Source: JAHRAW01 sp965262585 (GTDB taxonomy: Bacteria; Pseudomonadota; Gammaproteobacteria; Arenicellales; Poriferihabitantaceae). Taken from it: a stretch of 64,000 nucleotides of DNA. The DNA lies in assembly GCA_965262585.1 (NCBI GenBank), contig OZ253546.1:2418001-2482000 (forward strand), written 5' to 3'. This document shows, in pieces, positions 27,803 through 37,126 of this stretch. The notes below the pieces were generated by a model. It made no database searches. It worked only from the letters and a program-made list of their open reading frames with translations, and was not told the origin of the DNA. The translations under genes were made by a program, and so were the position numbers. Position 1 is the stretch's first letter; each line of letters begins with the position of its first letter.

Positions 27803-30580
27803 TTAGTCTTCCGAGTCGCCGCCGATGCGACACAAGCCGTGCAGGTCGCACTGCGCGCAGATGCTCGGGTTGAGCGGATCGACGCGCGCTTCGCCGTCGA
27901 GAAATTCCCGCGCCAATTCGGACAACGCCGCGCGCCAATGCGCCATCAATTCATCCCAGTCCGCAAAATCGTTTTTCAGCGTGCTGCTTTGCAGCGCATG
28001 CACTTTGGGGGCGAACTCCGCTTCACGGGCGACTCCGTTGAAACCGCAATCCCCCCGGCGCACCCGTCCGTAGGCAACGGCTTCCACGGCGGTTTGCCGT
28101 GCCAGTGCATACAACGGCAACTGCGGGGATTGCGGACGCGCGCCGCCCCAGTTGGCGAGGCTGGCCGGGAGGCCGGTTTTATAGTCGATAAGCGCAAGGC
28201 CGCCGCTTTCCATCTGATCGATGCGGTCCATCTTAAAGGTCAGTTCCAAGCCGTTCAGGTCGAGGGTGGTTTCGGTTTCGGTTTCGCCAATCACAAACGC
28301 ACCGGGGCGTTGTTTTTCCATCTCCAGCCATTCGGCAACGGTCGCGCTTGCCCAGCGGATTTGGGTTTGGTGGAAGCGTTCCCCGCAACCGCTCGACACT
28401 CGATAGCGTCGCGCAGATTGTTCAACGGCGGCATCGACAATTTCTTGCAGTCGTTCGGGCGGTAACTCGTGCAGTTCCTTTGATGAGTGAATTTCCTGCC
28501 AGACCAGTTGCAGCGCATGATGAATCAGCGTGCCGCGTTCCCCGGCCCCCAGCCCTTGTTCGTTTTGCTCGATTTCCCGTGCCCCGAGGCGGTGTATCGC
28601 AAAGGCGCGAAACGGGCACTTGGCTTGATTTTCAATCAACGAAATGCCGCCCTTGACCGCACCTGCAGCGCAGGTCGGCCCGTGGGTATCGATGAACGCC
28701 AACAGTTCGGGTTTGCTGCCGTGGATGAAGGCTGCCGGTGTGTCGAAGTCCGCCGCTGTGACATCCTGCGGGTTGTCGAATGTCGCCGCCAGCGCGCTCG
28801 GCTCCGTTGCGACTTCATCGACCTGTTGTGGATATGAGAGGACGACTTCCGTGCCGCTTGCGATGAGCCGTTGTTGCTGAGTGGCGGCGTATTCGTTATT
28901 GGCTTCCAGCGATGCGTCAAAAACCCCGGCTTGGCGTTGCAGGGGGAGGGCGATGAACGGATTGGGGCGCTGCGCCGGTGGCCAGTGGGCTTCCACCAGT
29001 TCGCCAAACCAGATGCCGTCGAATTGCTGTCCGGCGGCCTCCACAACGCCGAGTACCTGAACCTGCGTGTCCCCGGCTTGTACCTGAAACGGCTGCTCGT
29101 CAACCCTACGCCGCAGCCATCCCAATGCCGTGGCGGCGTTCATCGGCGCGCCGGTGAGGTCGAGCAGGGCGAGGTTTCGCAGTTGTCGGCGAAAGGCGCG
29201 CCCGGCTTGAAATTCATCGCTGTCCAGTCCGCGCTCGCCGGGCCATCCCAGGGCATCGAGCCATTGCCCGAAGTGTTGGGCCCAGTGGGCGGCGGATTGA
29301 GATTTGCCGCTATCTTCGAGCAGCGGCAGGGCGGCATTCAAGGCTTCAATCAGCAGTGGGCAATGGGGGCCGTGGGCGTTGCGTTGGTCGGGGGCAGATT
29401 GGTCGGGGGCGGGCAACTCTTTGAGAAACTGCCGAAAACGAATTTGCCACGGTAACCATCGGCGACACCACGCTTCCAGTTTGGCGCGCGCCACCGCTTC
29501 CCGGTCGGCGCCGTGAATGAAGGGCGAGCGCATCAGTCGGCAGAGGGAATCCACCGGCAACAATCCGCCCGCCATCGGCGCAAGCGCATCCATTGCAGCC
29601 CGCGCCACCGCATAACTGCCAAGATTTTTCCCCAGCGAGAGATGCCAGGGCAGGTCGGTGCTCAAGCCGGGTTCGGCGAGTTGTTGCGGGCATAGGAGTT
29701 GGTGCAATGCGTATTCGATGGCGGTGGCGGATTTGTTGAGATCCGGGGCGATGATGGCGAGGCGGGCGGTGGGATTGGCGAGCAGTTTTTCCCGCGCCCA
29801 GCGCGCCGCGCTTAACCATTGAATAGCCTCGTTGGGATAGCGGTGAAATTCAACTTTTTGGTTGATCGGTGTATCCGGCGCGCCGATTTGGATGGCAACG
29901 CCGGATTTTTGTAACGTCTCGATGAATGCGTGTTGCTGAGGGAGTAGGTGGTCGAAACCGGCCAATTCGATGTTGGCCAATTCAATGCTGACAAATCCAA
30001 TAGACCCGGCAAACAGGCCCGGCGGGTAGCCGTCGTCTCCGAACTGGTCGCGCAAACGCTCGCGCAACCGATCCGCCAGACAATGCGGATCAGTCCAGTT
30101 GTTGGTCGCGCATAGTTGCTGAAATTGCCGCGCCCAGCGCACCATGCATTGATGATCTTCCCGAGGGGATTGGGCGCATTGTTCGAGGTCGATGCGCCAT
30201 GCGTTGAGGATTCGCCATGCGCCGACTGCGGTTTTGGCGGTGGCGTGGATATTCCACAACGGCTCATCGCCGCGCATCCGGCGATGAATGTCGGCGCGGA
30301 TGATGTCTTCCCACGCCGCCACAACCTGCGTTTCATCCAGCAAGGTTGCGCCCGGCGTGGTGCCGAGGTTTTGCCAGATACGCCGCAGCCAGTTATCCCA
30401 CGACAGTACATCCGCGCTTTCCCATGCCGTTTTGCCGAGGGAAAGTTGATGCCGGTCGAATTGCGCCCGTAGTTCGTGCGCAAGTCGTGCGGTGGCGGTG
30501 ATGACGGTGTTGGCGTTTAGCGGTTGCGTGATGGCCGGGGCGGGGGAATCCAGTGGAATAATCCCGGCGTAGCCGGTCAT
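27803..30580 (-). CDS. addB: AddB-like PD-(D/E)xK nuclease, partner of the AddA-type helicase
   Basis: 925 residues from ATG at 30580. An inactivated helicase-like N-terminal region (ITATARLAHELRAQF, VLSWDNWLRRIW) is followed by a C-terminal nuclease. Cysteines at both ends of the nuclease domain (ENQAKCPFRAFA, and CAQCDLHGLC near the C-terminus) form the expected iron-sulphur staple of AddB-type nucleases; LALIDYKTG carries the nuclease D and K. The frame is open 44 codons upstream, but that would overlap phhB entirely, so 30580 is chosen. The first dozen or so codons lie in a copy of the dispersed GGGAATCCAG...CCCGGCGTAGCCGG repeat, so the protein N-terminus appears to be repeat-derived. 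Confidence 0.85.
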   Translation of the reverse strand: MTGYAGIIPLDSPAPAITQPLNANTVITATARLAHELRAQFDRHQLSLGKTAWESADVLSWDNWLRRIWQNLGTTPGATLLDETQVVAAWEDIIRADIHRRMRGDEPLWNIHATAKTAVGAWRILNAWRIDLEQCAQSPREDHQCMVRWARQFQQLCATNNWTDPHCLADRLRERLRDQFGDDGYPPGLFAGSIGFVSIELANIELAGFDHLLPQQHAFIETLQKSGVAIQIGAPDTPINQKVEFHRYPNEAIQWLSAARWAREKLLANPTARLAIIAPDLNKSATAIEYALHQLLCPQQLAEPGLSTDLPWHLSLGKNLGSYAVARAAMDALAPMAGGLLPVDSLCRLMRSPFIHGADREAVARAKLEAWCRRWLPWQIRFRQFLKELPAPDQSAPDQRNAHGPHCPLLIEALNAALPLLEDSGKSQSAAHWAQHFGQWLDALGWPGERGLDSDEFQAGRAFRRQLRNLALLDLTGAPMNAATALGWLRRRVDEQPFQVQAGDTQVQVLGVVEAAGQQFDGIWFGELVEAHWPPAQRPNPFIALPLQRQAGVFDASLEANNEYAATQQQRLIASGTEVVLSYPQQVDEVATEPSALAATFDNPQDVTAADFDTPAAFIHGSKPELLAFIDTHGPTCAAGAVKGGISLIENQAKCPFRAFAIHRLGAREIEQNEQGLGAGERGTLIHHALQLVWQEIHSSKELHELPPERLQEIVDAAVEQSARRYRVSSGCGERFHQTQIRWASATVAEWLEMEKQRPGAFVIGETETETTLDLNGLELTFKMDRIDQMESGGLALIDYKTGLPASLANWGGARPQSPQLPLYALARQTAVEAVAYGRVRRGDCGFNGVAREAEFAPKVHALQSSTLKNDFADWDELMAHWRAALSELAREFLDGEARVDPLNPSICAQCDLHGLCRIGGDSED
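30544..30577. repeat. Dispersed repeat copy inside the addB start region
   Basis: Bases 30544-30577 read GGGAATCCAGT, a short A-rich spacer, then CCCGGCGTAGCCGG. Nearly the same sequence ends array 1 at 10103-10136, and a related one flanks the IS30 element at 49295-49328. Read on the minus strand it supplies addB codons 2-12 and sits directly against the ATG. Confidence 0.7.
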
Positions 30581-30588
30581 TATGCGGT

Positions 30589-30903
30589 TTATTTCGAAAT
30601 TCGCCCAAGCAGGGCTTCCATATGCCCGGCAAGGTCGAAGTCGAGGCGGGTGATGCCGCCGGATTCGTGGGTGGTCAAATCGACGCGAACGGTCTTGTAA
30701 ACATTGAACCACTCAGGATGGTGATTCATTTTCTCCGCCACCAGAGCGGCCCGAGTCATAAAGCCAAATGCTTCGATAAAGTTCCTAAAAATAAAGGTCT
30801 TATGAAGTTTTTCGCTAGTAATTTCCCACTGTTCGACAGCGTCTTTATTGAGCCGCTCGAGGGATTGGCGAATGGCTTCGGCGGATAGTTTTTCTTCGGG
30901 CAT
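30589..30903 (-). CDS. phhB: Pterin-4a-carbinolamine dehydratase
   Basis: 104 residues, the usual size. The enzyme dehydrates 4a-hydroxytetrahydrobiopterin, recycling the cofactor of aromatic amino acid hydroxylases. Motifs: FIFRNFIEAFGFMTRAALVA, the active-site histidine run EKMNHHPEWFNVY, and the later VRVDLTTHESGGITRLD. It ends 8 bases before addB on the same strand, so it may share a transcript with the repair genes. No phenylalanine hydroxylase is in the window. In bacteria lacking one, this protein is often kept for molybdopterin or other pterin metabolism, so its role here is open. Confidence 0.92.
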   Translation of the reverse strand: MPEEKLSAEAIRQSLERLNKDAVEQWEITSEKLHKTFIFRNFIEAFGFMTRAALVAEKMNHHPEWFNVYKTVRVDLTTHESGGITRLDFDLAGHMEALLGRISK

Positions 30904-30961
30904 GGTTTTGGGTAGGGTAATAAATTTGAGTATGTAACAGTGTCATTATACAGCCTGCCAA

Positions 30962-31777
30962 CTACGCCATTGGCGTCAGTCCGCCATCAATCCACAACTG
31001 CCCGGAGATGGCCGGGTTTTCGATGAGCAGGCACACCGCAGCGGCGATCTCATCGGGCTCGATTATTCGTCCGAGGGGAATCAGCGGCTTGATGTGGTTT
31101 TCAAAATGGCCTTCGGGCAGTTGTTCCAGCATGGGCGTGTTGACCATTCCGGGGTGGATGATTTTGCTCTGCACGCCGTAAAACATACCCTCAATGTTGA
31201 GCGTGTTGGCGGCGGCGTTGAGCGCGGATTTGGCGCAGGCGTAGGAAATCTGCCCACGATTGCCGCGTGAGGAAACCGAGCCTATCAACACTGCCGAGCC
31301 TTGAATGGCCTCCTCCGTCTGCCATTTTTTCAAACCAGATTCACTACGCTGCTCGGCGATGCGCGCCAGCATTTGCATAATCCAATACACCGGATGCAGC
31401 AGGTTCACTTCCAAAACCTTGCGAAAAACCTCCTCGTCATACAACTCCGCCTTGCCGGTGTCGCGGTTCATCTTCACCGCCAGAGCGTCGCGCAAAATCC
31501 CGGCGGCGGGAACGCAAATGCGCACCACATCGCCACTGGTTTCCATCTCAGCAAAAACTTCGGCGCGAAAATTGGAGTCGCACACATCGCCGCAAAACGC
31601 CCGTGCCACTTGCGTCCCGGTTTCGCGATTCACCGCCTCGGCACTTTGCGCGCAACCTTCTGACACATCCACTATAGCCACGGCGCGCGCGCCTTTTTGC
31701 GCCAGTTGCCGTGCCACCGCAAGGCCGATGCCGCCGCTCGCCCCGGTAACCACCGCCACCTTGTCTTTGATTTTCAT
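30962..31777 (-). CDS. SDR-family NAD(P)-dependent oxidoreductase
   Basis: 271 residues from ATG at 31777. It is a classical short-chain dehydrogenase: cofactor motif VTGASGGIGLAVARQLA at residues 9-25, a region around the expected N-A-G position reading VPAAGIL, catalytic serine region GSVSSRGNRGQ, and Y-x3-K as YACAKSALNAAANTL. The C-terminus GQLWIDGGLTPMA is typical of FabG-like members. It follows the Ldh-family gene by 19 bases, suggesting a two-gene unit acting on related hydroxy or keto acids. The substrate cannot be assigned. The frame extends far upstream into the neighbouring gene, which is rejected as a start. Confidence 0.85.
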   Translation of the reverse strand: MKIKDKVAVVTGASGGIGLAVARQLAQKGARAVAIVDVSEGCAQSAEAVNRETGTQVARAFCGDVCDSNFRAEVFAEMETSGDVVRICVPAAGILRDALAVKMNRDTGKAELYDEEVFRKVLEVNLLHPVYWIMQMLARIAEQRSESGLKKWQTEEAIQGSAVLIGSVSSRGNRGQISYACAKSALNAAANTLNIEGMFYGVQSKIIHPGMVNTPMLEQLPEGHFENHIKPLIPLGRIIEPDEIAAAVCLLIENPAISGQLWIDGGLTPMA

Positions 31778-31796
31778 AGTGCCGCAATCTTCATAA

Positions 31797-32816
31797 TCAA
31801 GACTCGCTTGCCGCCCCGCACAAAGCGCGAATCTTCGCCACCAGAGCGGCGTTGATGGCGCGCGGGCCGAGGTTTTTGCGATTGTCGTGGCGGCGTTGTC
31901 CGGGCAGGCGCACGCCGTCCAGCGCGTCAAGGCGGGCAAAAAACTCTGCGGCGTGTTGTTCCCAGCCCGAGCCGGCGATGCGTTGTGGCGACAACGCCAG
32001 CAAGAACTCGCCGCCACGCGGTGGGCCGCCGTCGTGATTATCGGCTTCCCGTGCCTCGTAACTAAATCGTTCGCCGAGCAACCCCGCCGCCAGCAGTTCG
32101 ATCATCAGCGAAATAGCCGAGCCTTTATGCCCGCCAAACGGCAGCAACACGCCGCCGTCGGCAATCTTCGCCGGGTCGGTAGTCGGCGTGCCATCGGCGG
32201 CAAGCCCGGTGCCGGGGGGAACATCGTGGCCGTCCCGTGCCGCGATCTGTATCTCGCCCATAGCCATGGATGCGGTGGCCATGTCGTATACCACTGGAGT
32301 ATCGCCGGGGCGCGGCCACGCAAAAGAAATCGGGTTAGTGCCGAACAGCGCAGTCGCGGCACCCGCCGGAGCCACCATCGGCATATAAGCAGTGCAAGCG
32401 AGTGCCGCAAGGCCACGTTCCGCCAACGCCTCGGTTTCATGCCACAACGCCGCAAAATGATGAACGCGCACCACGGCAAGCACCGCAACCCCGCACTGTG
32501 TCGCGGCTTCAGCCAACGCCGGTATGCCATGCTGCAACGCTGTCGGCGCAAAGCCACCATCGCCATCCACGCGCATCAACGCCGGAGTCACCGACTCAAC
32601 ACGCGGCACCGCGCCGCCATTAACCTTGCCACTACGCAACGCCGCCACATAACCCGGAATCCGAAACAACCCATGCGACACCGAACCATCGCGCTCAGCA
32701 TGCGTGACGGTAGTAGCCACCGCATCAGCATTGGTTTGGTCGCAACCGTTGTCGATAAGACAAGCGAGTGCGAGCGCGTGAATTTGCTCCAAAGTAAGAG
32801 TTTCAATATCCGGCAT
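31797..32816 (-). CDS. Ldh-family (malate/L-lactate dehydrogenase type) oxidoreductase
   Basis: 339 residues, family YlbC/ComC/DpkA. Members reduce 2-oxo acids or cyclic imino acids such as delta-1-piperideine-2-carboxylate with NAD(P)H. Family signatures visible: HAERDGSVSHGLFRIPGYV near residue 47, VDGDGGFAPTALQHGIPALA, the cofactor region FGTNPISFAWPRPGDTPVVY, and FGGHKGSAISLMIELLAAGL near 225. It lies upstream of the SDR gene on the same strand. The upstream side faces repeat array 2, so its promoter would be within the 80 bases before that array. Substrate unknown; a role in lysine/proline imino acid or sulfolactate-like metabolism is possible. Confidence 0.88.
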   Translation of the reverse strand: MPDIETLTLEQIHALALACLIDNGCDQTNADAVATTVTHAERDGSVSHGLFRIPGYVAALRSGKVNGGAVPRVESVTPALMRVDGDGGFAPTALQHGIPALAEAATQCGVAVLAVVRVHHFAALWHETEALAERGLAALACTAYMPMVAPAGAATALFGTNPISFAWPRPGDTPVVYDMATASMAMGEIQIAARDGHDVPPGTGLAADGTPTTDPAKIADGGVLLPFGGHKGSAISLMIELLAAGLLGERFSYEAREADNHDGGPPRGGEFLLALSPQRIAGSGWEQHAAEFFARLDALDGVRLPGQRRHDNRKNLGPRAINAALVAKIRALCGAASES

Positions 32817-32894
32817 AATAATTTTCTGGTCGAGTTAAGCCACGGAACCACACCCCGCAATTATCCCGGATTTCCCCCGCCACGGGAAGACCGA

Positions 32895-33930
32895 TTACGC
32901 TTTGCCGTCATTCTCGTGCCGCCAAGTCGTTATTTCCGCGACAGCGGGAATGACGAGTTGGGGGACACGGGAATCCAGTACAACATGCCGGCGATAGCCG
33001 ACTCCTTATTAGCCTTCTGGATTCCCGATACGATGAAAAATATGGTCGCTGGCGCTCCCTATTTTTCTATCGTTCGAGAATGACGCACTTTTGATATTCC
33101 TCGTTTGCGGATGAGGACAAGTCGCGGCCTGTCCCTACGGGGGAAAACATAAGCCCGTCATTCTCGTGCCCCCAAGTCGTTATTCCTGCGACAGCAGGGA
33201 TGACGAGTTGGGGGACACGGGAATCCAGTAAAACATGCCGGCGAATGCCGACTCCCTATGCCGTTATTTCCGCGACAGCGGGAATCCAATGAAACATGCC
33301 CGGCGAATGCCGACTCCTTATTTGGCCTTCTGGATTCCCGATACGATGAAAAATATAGTCGCTGGCGCGCCCTATTTTTCTATCGTTCGAGAATGACGCA
33401 CTTTTGATATTCCTCGTTTGCGGATGAGGACAAGTCGCGATGGGTACTACGAAAAAACCACAATCTCGTCATTCTCGTGCCCCCAAGTCGTTATTCCTGC
33501 GACAGCGGGAATGACGAGTTGGGGGACACGGGAATCCAGTAAAACATGCCGGCGAATGCCGACTCCCTATGCCGTTATTTCCGCGACAGCGGGAATCCAG
33601 TGAAACATGCCGGCGATAGCCGACTCATTATTGGCTTTCTGGATTCCCGATACGATGAAAAATATAGTCGCTACCGCTCCCTATTTTTCTATCGTTCGGG
33701 AATGACGCACTTTTGATATTCCTCGTTTGCGGATGAGGACAAGTCGCGATGGGTACTACGAAAAAAACCACAATCTCGTCATTCTCGTGCCGCCAACTCG
33801 TTATTCACGCGACAGCGGGAATAACGAGTTGGGGGACACGGGAATCCAGTAAAACATGCCGGCGATAGCCGACTCCCCAGGCCCGTCATTCTCGCGAAAG
33901 CGGGAATCCAGCAAAAACAAGTCCGGCGTT
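32895..33930. repeat. Repeat array 2 (families A, B, C; inverted relative to arrays 1 and 3)
   Basis: No gene is supported between 32817 and 33976. Family A copies (61 bp) lie at 33021-33081, 33334-33394 and 33643-33703; family B copies (65 bp) at 32910-32974, 33160-33224, 33471-33535 and 33781-33845. All are in the opposite orientation to arrays 1 and 3. A unit of about 310 bp (B, short palindrome, A, then TTGATATTCCTCGTTTGCGG) repeats three times. A family C dyad is at 33112-33146, and the end carries a CATTCTCGCGAAAGCGGGAATCCAG-type palindrome at 33887-33911. A TATAAT at 33946 just past the array could serve the BenE gene. Confidence 0.9.
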
Positions 33931-33976
33931 AGCCGCTCCTTTGCGTATAATTATTCGATTTTTGTGAGGGGTTGGT

Positions 33977-35137
33977 ATGCGGGGTGATTTTTCATTGCGG
34001 GCGTTTATGGCGGGGGTTCTTGCTGCTTTTGTTGGGTTTTCGAGTTCATTTGCTATTGTGGTGCAGGGCTTGCAAAGCGTTGGGGCGAGTCCTGTTGAGG
34101 CGGCTTCGGGGTTGATGGCGGTGACGATTTCTATGGGGTTGTGTGGGATCTTTTTGAGTTTCAAGACGGCTATGCCGATTAGCGTGGCGTGGTCGACGCC
34201 GGGTGCTGCGTTTCTTGCCACTTTGAGCCCGCCGGACGGGGGGTTTTCGGTGGCGGTGGGCGCGTTTGTGGTGACTGCCGTGCTTTTCGTGGTTACCGGT
34301 ATGTGCAAACCCCTCGGACGCGCGATCTCGGCTATTCCGGCACCGCTTGCCGGGGCTATGCTGGCGGGGGTATTGCTGCCGCTTTGCCTCGCGCCTTTTG
34401 TGGCGGTGGTGGAATTTCCCTTGGCGGGGTTGGCAATCATTCTGGCGTGGGCGGTGGTCGCCCGCATCAACCGCCTGCTTGCCGTGCCAACTGCGGTATT
34501 CGTGGCGGCGGTGTTGATTGCCACCACGGTCTCCATGGACACCGCCGGCATAAACTGGTGGTCGCCGCCGGTGGTGGTGGTTCCCCAATTCACCGCATCC
34601 GCCGTCATCAGCATTGCGCTGCCCTTGTTCATCATCACTATGGCCTCGCAAAACATCACCGGCATGGCAGTGCTAAGCAGTTTCGGATACCGTCCCGACT
34701 CCGGGTCGATGTTCCGATGGACGGGCTTGTTCAGCCTCGCTTCGGCGCCTTTCGGCGGCCATGCGGTGAATTTGGCGGCCATCACCACGGCCATTTGCGC
34801 CGGGCATGAGGCGCACCCGGACGCCAAGAAACGCTATTGGGCGGCGGTGGTCGGCGGTGCCGCCTATGTGGGGTTTGGCTTTGCGGCGGTGGCGGCGGTG
34901 GCATTCATCAGTTTATCGCCGCCGATTCTGATTGCTTCGGTGGCGGGCCTCGCCTTGTTTGGCGCGCTGGCCGCTTCTCTGATGTCCGCCTTGTCTTCGG
35001 AAACCGACCGGGAGGCTGCGCTCATTACCTTCCTGATTACCGCATCGGGAGTTACTTTGTTTGGCATCAGCGGGGTTTTCTGGGGGCTGCTGGGGGGCGG
35101 GGCGCTTTATTTCTGGAACCATCGGCGAGAGTCTTGA
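33977..35137 (+). CDS. benE: BenE-family (benzoate/H+ symporter type) transporter
   Basis: 386 residues, mostly hydrophobic with about 11-12 membrane segments. Typical BenE features are FSSSFAIVVQGLQSVGASPV near the start, KTAMPISVAWSTPGAAFLAT, a Gln/Asn segment ITMASQNITGMAVLSSFGYR, and FGGHAVNLAAITTAICAG. Characterised relatives import benzoate with protons, but the family is broad and no aromatic-degradation genes are nearby, so the substrate is uncertain. It is a single gene with a GAGGGG ribosome site, bounded upstream by repeat array 2 and downstream by the petABC promoter region. Confidence 0.85.
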   Translation: MRGDFSLRAFMAGVLAAFVGFSSSFAIVVQGLQSVGASPVEAASGLMAVTISMGLCGIFLSFKTAMPISVAWSTPGAAFLATLSPPDGGFSVAVGAFVVTAVLFVVTGMCKPLGRAISAIPAPLAGAMLAGVLLPLCLAPFVAVVEFPLAGLAIILAWAVVARINRLLAVPTAVFVAAVLIATTVSMDTAGINWWSPPVVVVPQFTASAVISIALPLFIITMASQNITGMAVLSSFGYRPDSGSMFRWTGLFSLASAPFGGHAVNLAAITTAICAGHEAHPDAKKRYWAAVVGGAAYVGFGFAAVAAVAFISLSPPILIASVAGLALFGALAASLMSALSSETDREAALITFLITASGVTLFGISGVFWGLLGGGALYFWNHRRES

Positions 35138-35176
35138 AACTCGACCTGAAACTCGACCTTAATGGCCGTGGTTTTT

Positions 35177-35185
35177 TGTTATAAT
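35177..35185 (+). promoter_or_regulatory. Extended -10 promoter candidate for petABC
   Basis: TGTTATAAT at 35177-35185 is a perfect extended -10 (TG-N-TATAAT), 137 bases before petA. No good -35 is seen, which fits an extended -10 promoter. The remainder of the 35138-35321 gap shows no other feature. Confidence 0.45.
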
Positions 35186-35321
35186 GCGCCGCTTGCCGAA
35201 CCTGCCCGGCTGTGAGTGTCGAGAATGTTGATAATGACAGTCGCAACCAAGGGCGCGGAACGAATTTTCTTTTTCCTTATGTCCAGTGTCTATTACCGGG
35301 TCAATTCACGGAGGCCGATGT

Positions 35322-35900
35322 ATGACCGACGAACCTGTGGATAACAAACGGCGGCGTCTGCTGACGGCGGCCACCACCGGCGTGGGGCTGGTCGGCACCG
35401 GCGGTATGCTGGTGCCTTTCGCCGGCAGCATGTTGCCGAGCGAAAAGGCCAAGGCTTCCGGCGCGCCGGTGGAAGTGGATATTAGCGACATCACGCCGGG
35501 CCGACAGATTACCGTGAAATGGCGTGGCAAACCGGTGTGGATTATTGGCCGCTCGCAAGAGGCGCTGGATTTTCTGGCTTCCATGGACGATTCCCTCGCC
35601 GATCCAAATTCAGAATTCGACCAGCAGCCCCGCTACGCCCGCAATAAATACCGCTCCATCAAAAAAGAAGTACTGGTGCTGGTGGGAATCTGCACGCACC
35701 TCGGTTGCTCGCCCAAATACCGCCCGGAACTGGCGGCGGAAGCCGACGGGGCGTTTTTGTGCGCCTGCCACGGCTCGCGTTTTGATCTCGCCGGGCGGGT
35801 ATATCGCAATGTGCCTGCGCCCACCAATCTGGTGGTGCCGCCGCACCGCTATCTGTCGGACAGCGTCATCCTCATCGGCGTAGACCAGGAGCCCGCCTGA
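35322..35900 (+). CDS. petA: Ubiquinol-cytochrome c reductase iron-sulfur (Rieske) subunit
   Basis: 192 residues from ATG at 35322, with a GGAGG ribosome site at 35310. An N-terminal Tat-like signal/anchor (NKRRRLLTAATTG, then a hydrophobic run) holds the Rieske domain on the periplasmic face. The 2Fe-2S ligands are in CTHLGC and CACHGS. It takes electrons from ubiquinol at the Qo site and passes them to cytochrome c1. It is the first gene of petABC and overlaps petB by one base (TGATG). A start 12 codons upstream is possible but lacks a ribosome site. Confidence 0.97.
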   Translation: MTDEPVDNKRRRLLTAATTGVGLVGTGGMLVPFAGSMLPSEKAKASGAPVEVDISDITPGRQITVKWRGKPVWIIGRSQEALDFLASMDDSLADPNSEFDQQPRYARNKYRSIKKEVLVLVGICTHLGCSPKYRPELAAEADGAFLCACHGSRFDLAGRVYRNVPAPTNLVVPPHRYLSDSVILIGVDQEPA

Positions 35901-37126
35901 TGCGCCTGATGAACTGGATCGACGAACGCTTCCCGGCCACCAAAGTTTTCAAGGAGCACCTGTCCGAATACTACGCGCCGAAGAATTTCAATTTCTGGTA
36001 TTACTTCGGTAGCCTCGCGCTACTGATGCTGGTGGTGCAAATCGTCACCGGCGTGCTGCTGGCGATGAACTACAAGCCGGATGCGGAGACCGCGTTTGCC
36101 TCGGTCGAATACATCATGCGCGATGTTTGGGGCGGCTGGTTCGTGCGGTATATGCACTCGACTGGCTCGTCGTTCTTCTTCATCGTCGTTTATCTGCACA
36201 TGTTTCGCGGGCTGTTGTATGGTTCCTATCGCAACCCACGGGAACTGCTGTGGATTTTCGGCATGGTCATTTATGTCGCCATGATGGCGACCGCGTTCTT
36301 CGGCTACCTGTTGCCGTGGGGACAAATGTCGTATTGGGGCGCGCAAGTCATTGTTAACCTGTTCGACACCATTCCCTGGATCGGGCCGGTTCTGGCGGAG
36401 TGGATTCGCGGCGATTATGTAATCTCCGACATCACCCTCAACCGCTTCTACGCCTTCCACTATCTGGTTCCGTTCATTCTGGTCGGGCTGGTGTTCCTGC
36501 ATATCGTCTCGCTACATAAAGTCGGCTCCAACAACCCGGACGGCGTGGAGATTAAGCAAGGTCCCAAAGGCAACCAATGGAGCGCCGATGCGCCCGCCGA
36601 TGGCATTCCATTCCACCCCTATTATTCGGTCAAGGACACTATGGGCGTGGCGGTGTTTATGGTGTTCTTTCTTGCGGTGGTGTTTTTCATGCCGGAGATG
36701 GGCGGCTACTTCCTGGAGCAACCAAATTTCGAGCCTGCCAATCCGCTGAAAACCCCGGAGCACATCGCCCCGGTGTGGTATTTCACGCCGTATTACGCAA
36801 TCCTGCGGGCGGTGCCGAGTTTCGCCGGCACTCAGGTCTGGGGCGTGCTGGCGATGTTCGCCTCCCTTATATTGTTCTTCTTTCTCCCCTGGCTCGACCG
36901 CAGTCCGGTCAAATCGATTCGCTACAAGGGCTGGATGTGCAAAGGGTTTCTCAGCGTGTTCGCAATCTCCTTCCTCGCCCTGGGTTATCTCGGCACTCTG
37001 CCACCAACCCCGCAACTGACCCTGCTGTCGCAGATTTTTACCGCATTGTATTTCGCCTATTTCCTGTTGATGCCGTGGTATAGCAAAATGGGCAAAACCA
37101 AACCGGTGCCGGAGCGAGTGACTTAA
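35900..37126 (+). CDS. petB: Cytochrome b of the bc1 complex
   Basis: 408 residues, eight expected membrane helices. Haem-ligand histidines are in RYMHSTGSSFFFIVVYLHMF and in FYAFHYLVPFILVGLVFLHI; the Qo-site motif PEWY appears here as PVWYFTPYYAILR. Cytochrome b carries haems bL and bH and forms both quinone sites. It overlaps petA by one base and petC by one base (TAATG), showing a tightly coupled operon. No deviations from the family are noted. Confidence 0.97.
   Translation: MRLMNWIDERFPATKVFKEHLSEYYAPKNFNFWYYFGSLALLMLVVQIVTGVLLAMNYKPDAETAFASVEYIMRDVWGGWFVRYMHSTGSSFFFIVVYLHMFRGLLYGSYRNPRELLWIFGMVIYVAMMATAFFGYLLPWGQMSYWGAQVIVNLFDTIPWIGPVLAEWIRGDYVISDITLNRFYAFHYLVPFILVGLVFLHIVSLHKVGSNNPDGVEIKQGPKGNQWSADAPADGIPFHPYYSVKDTMGVAVFMVFFLAVVFFMPEMGGYFLEQPNFEPANPLKTPEHIAPVWYFTPYYAILRAVPSFAGTQVWGVLAMFASLILFFFLPWLDRSPVKSIRYKGWMCKGFLSVFAISFLALGYLGTLPPTPQLTLLSQIFTALYFAYFLLMPWYSKMGKTKPVPERVT

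Noticed and set aside
24431..30580. AddA/AddB-type genes as part of the restriction/defence operon
   Set aside because: They match housekeeping break-repair proteins, are separated from hsdM by 92 bases and share their own tight spacing with phhB.
27803..30712. Longer addB start at 30712
   Set aside because: It would overlap phhB by over 120 bases in another frame and adds residues with no family similarity.
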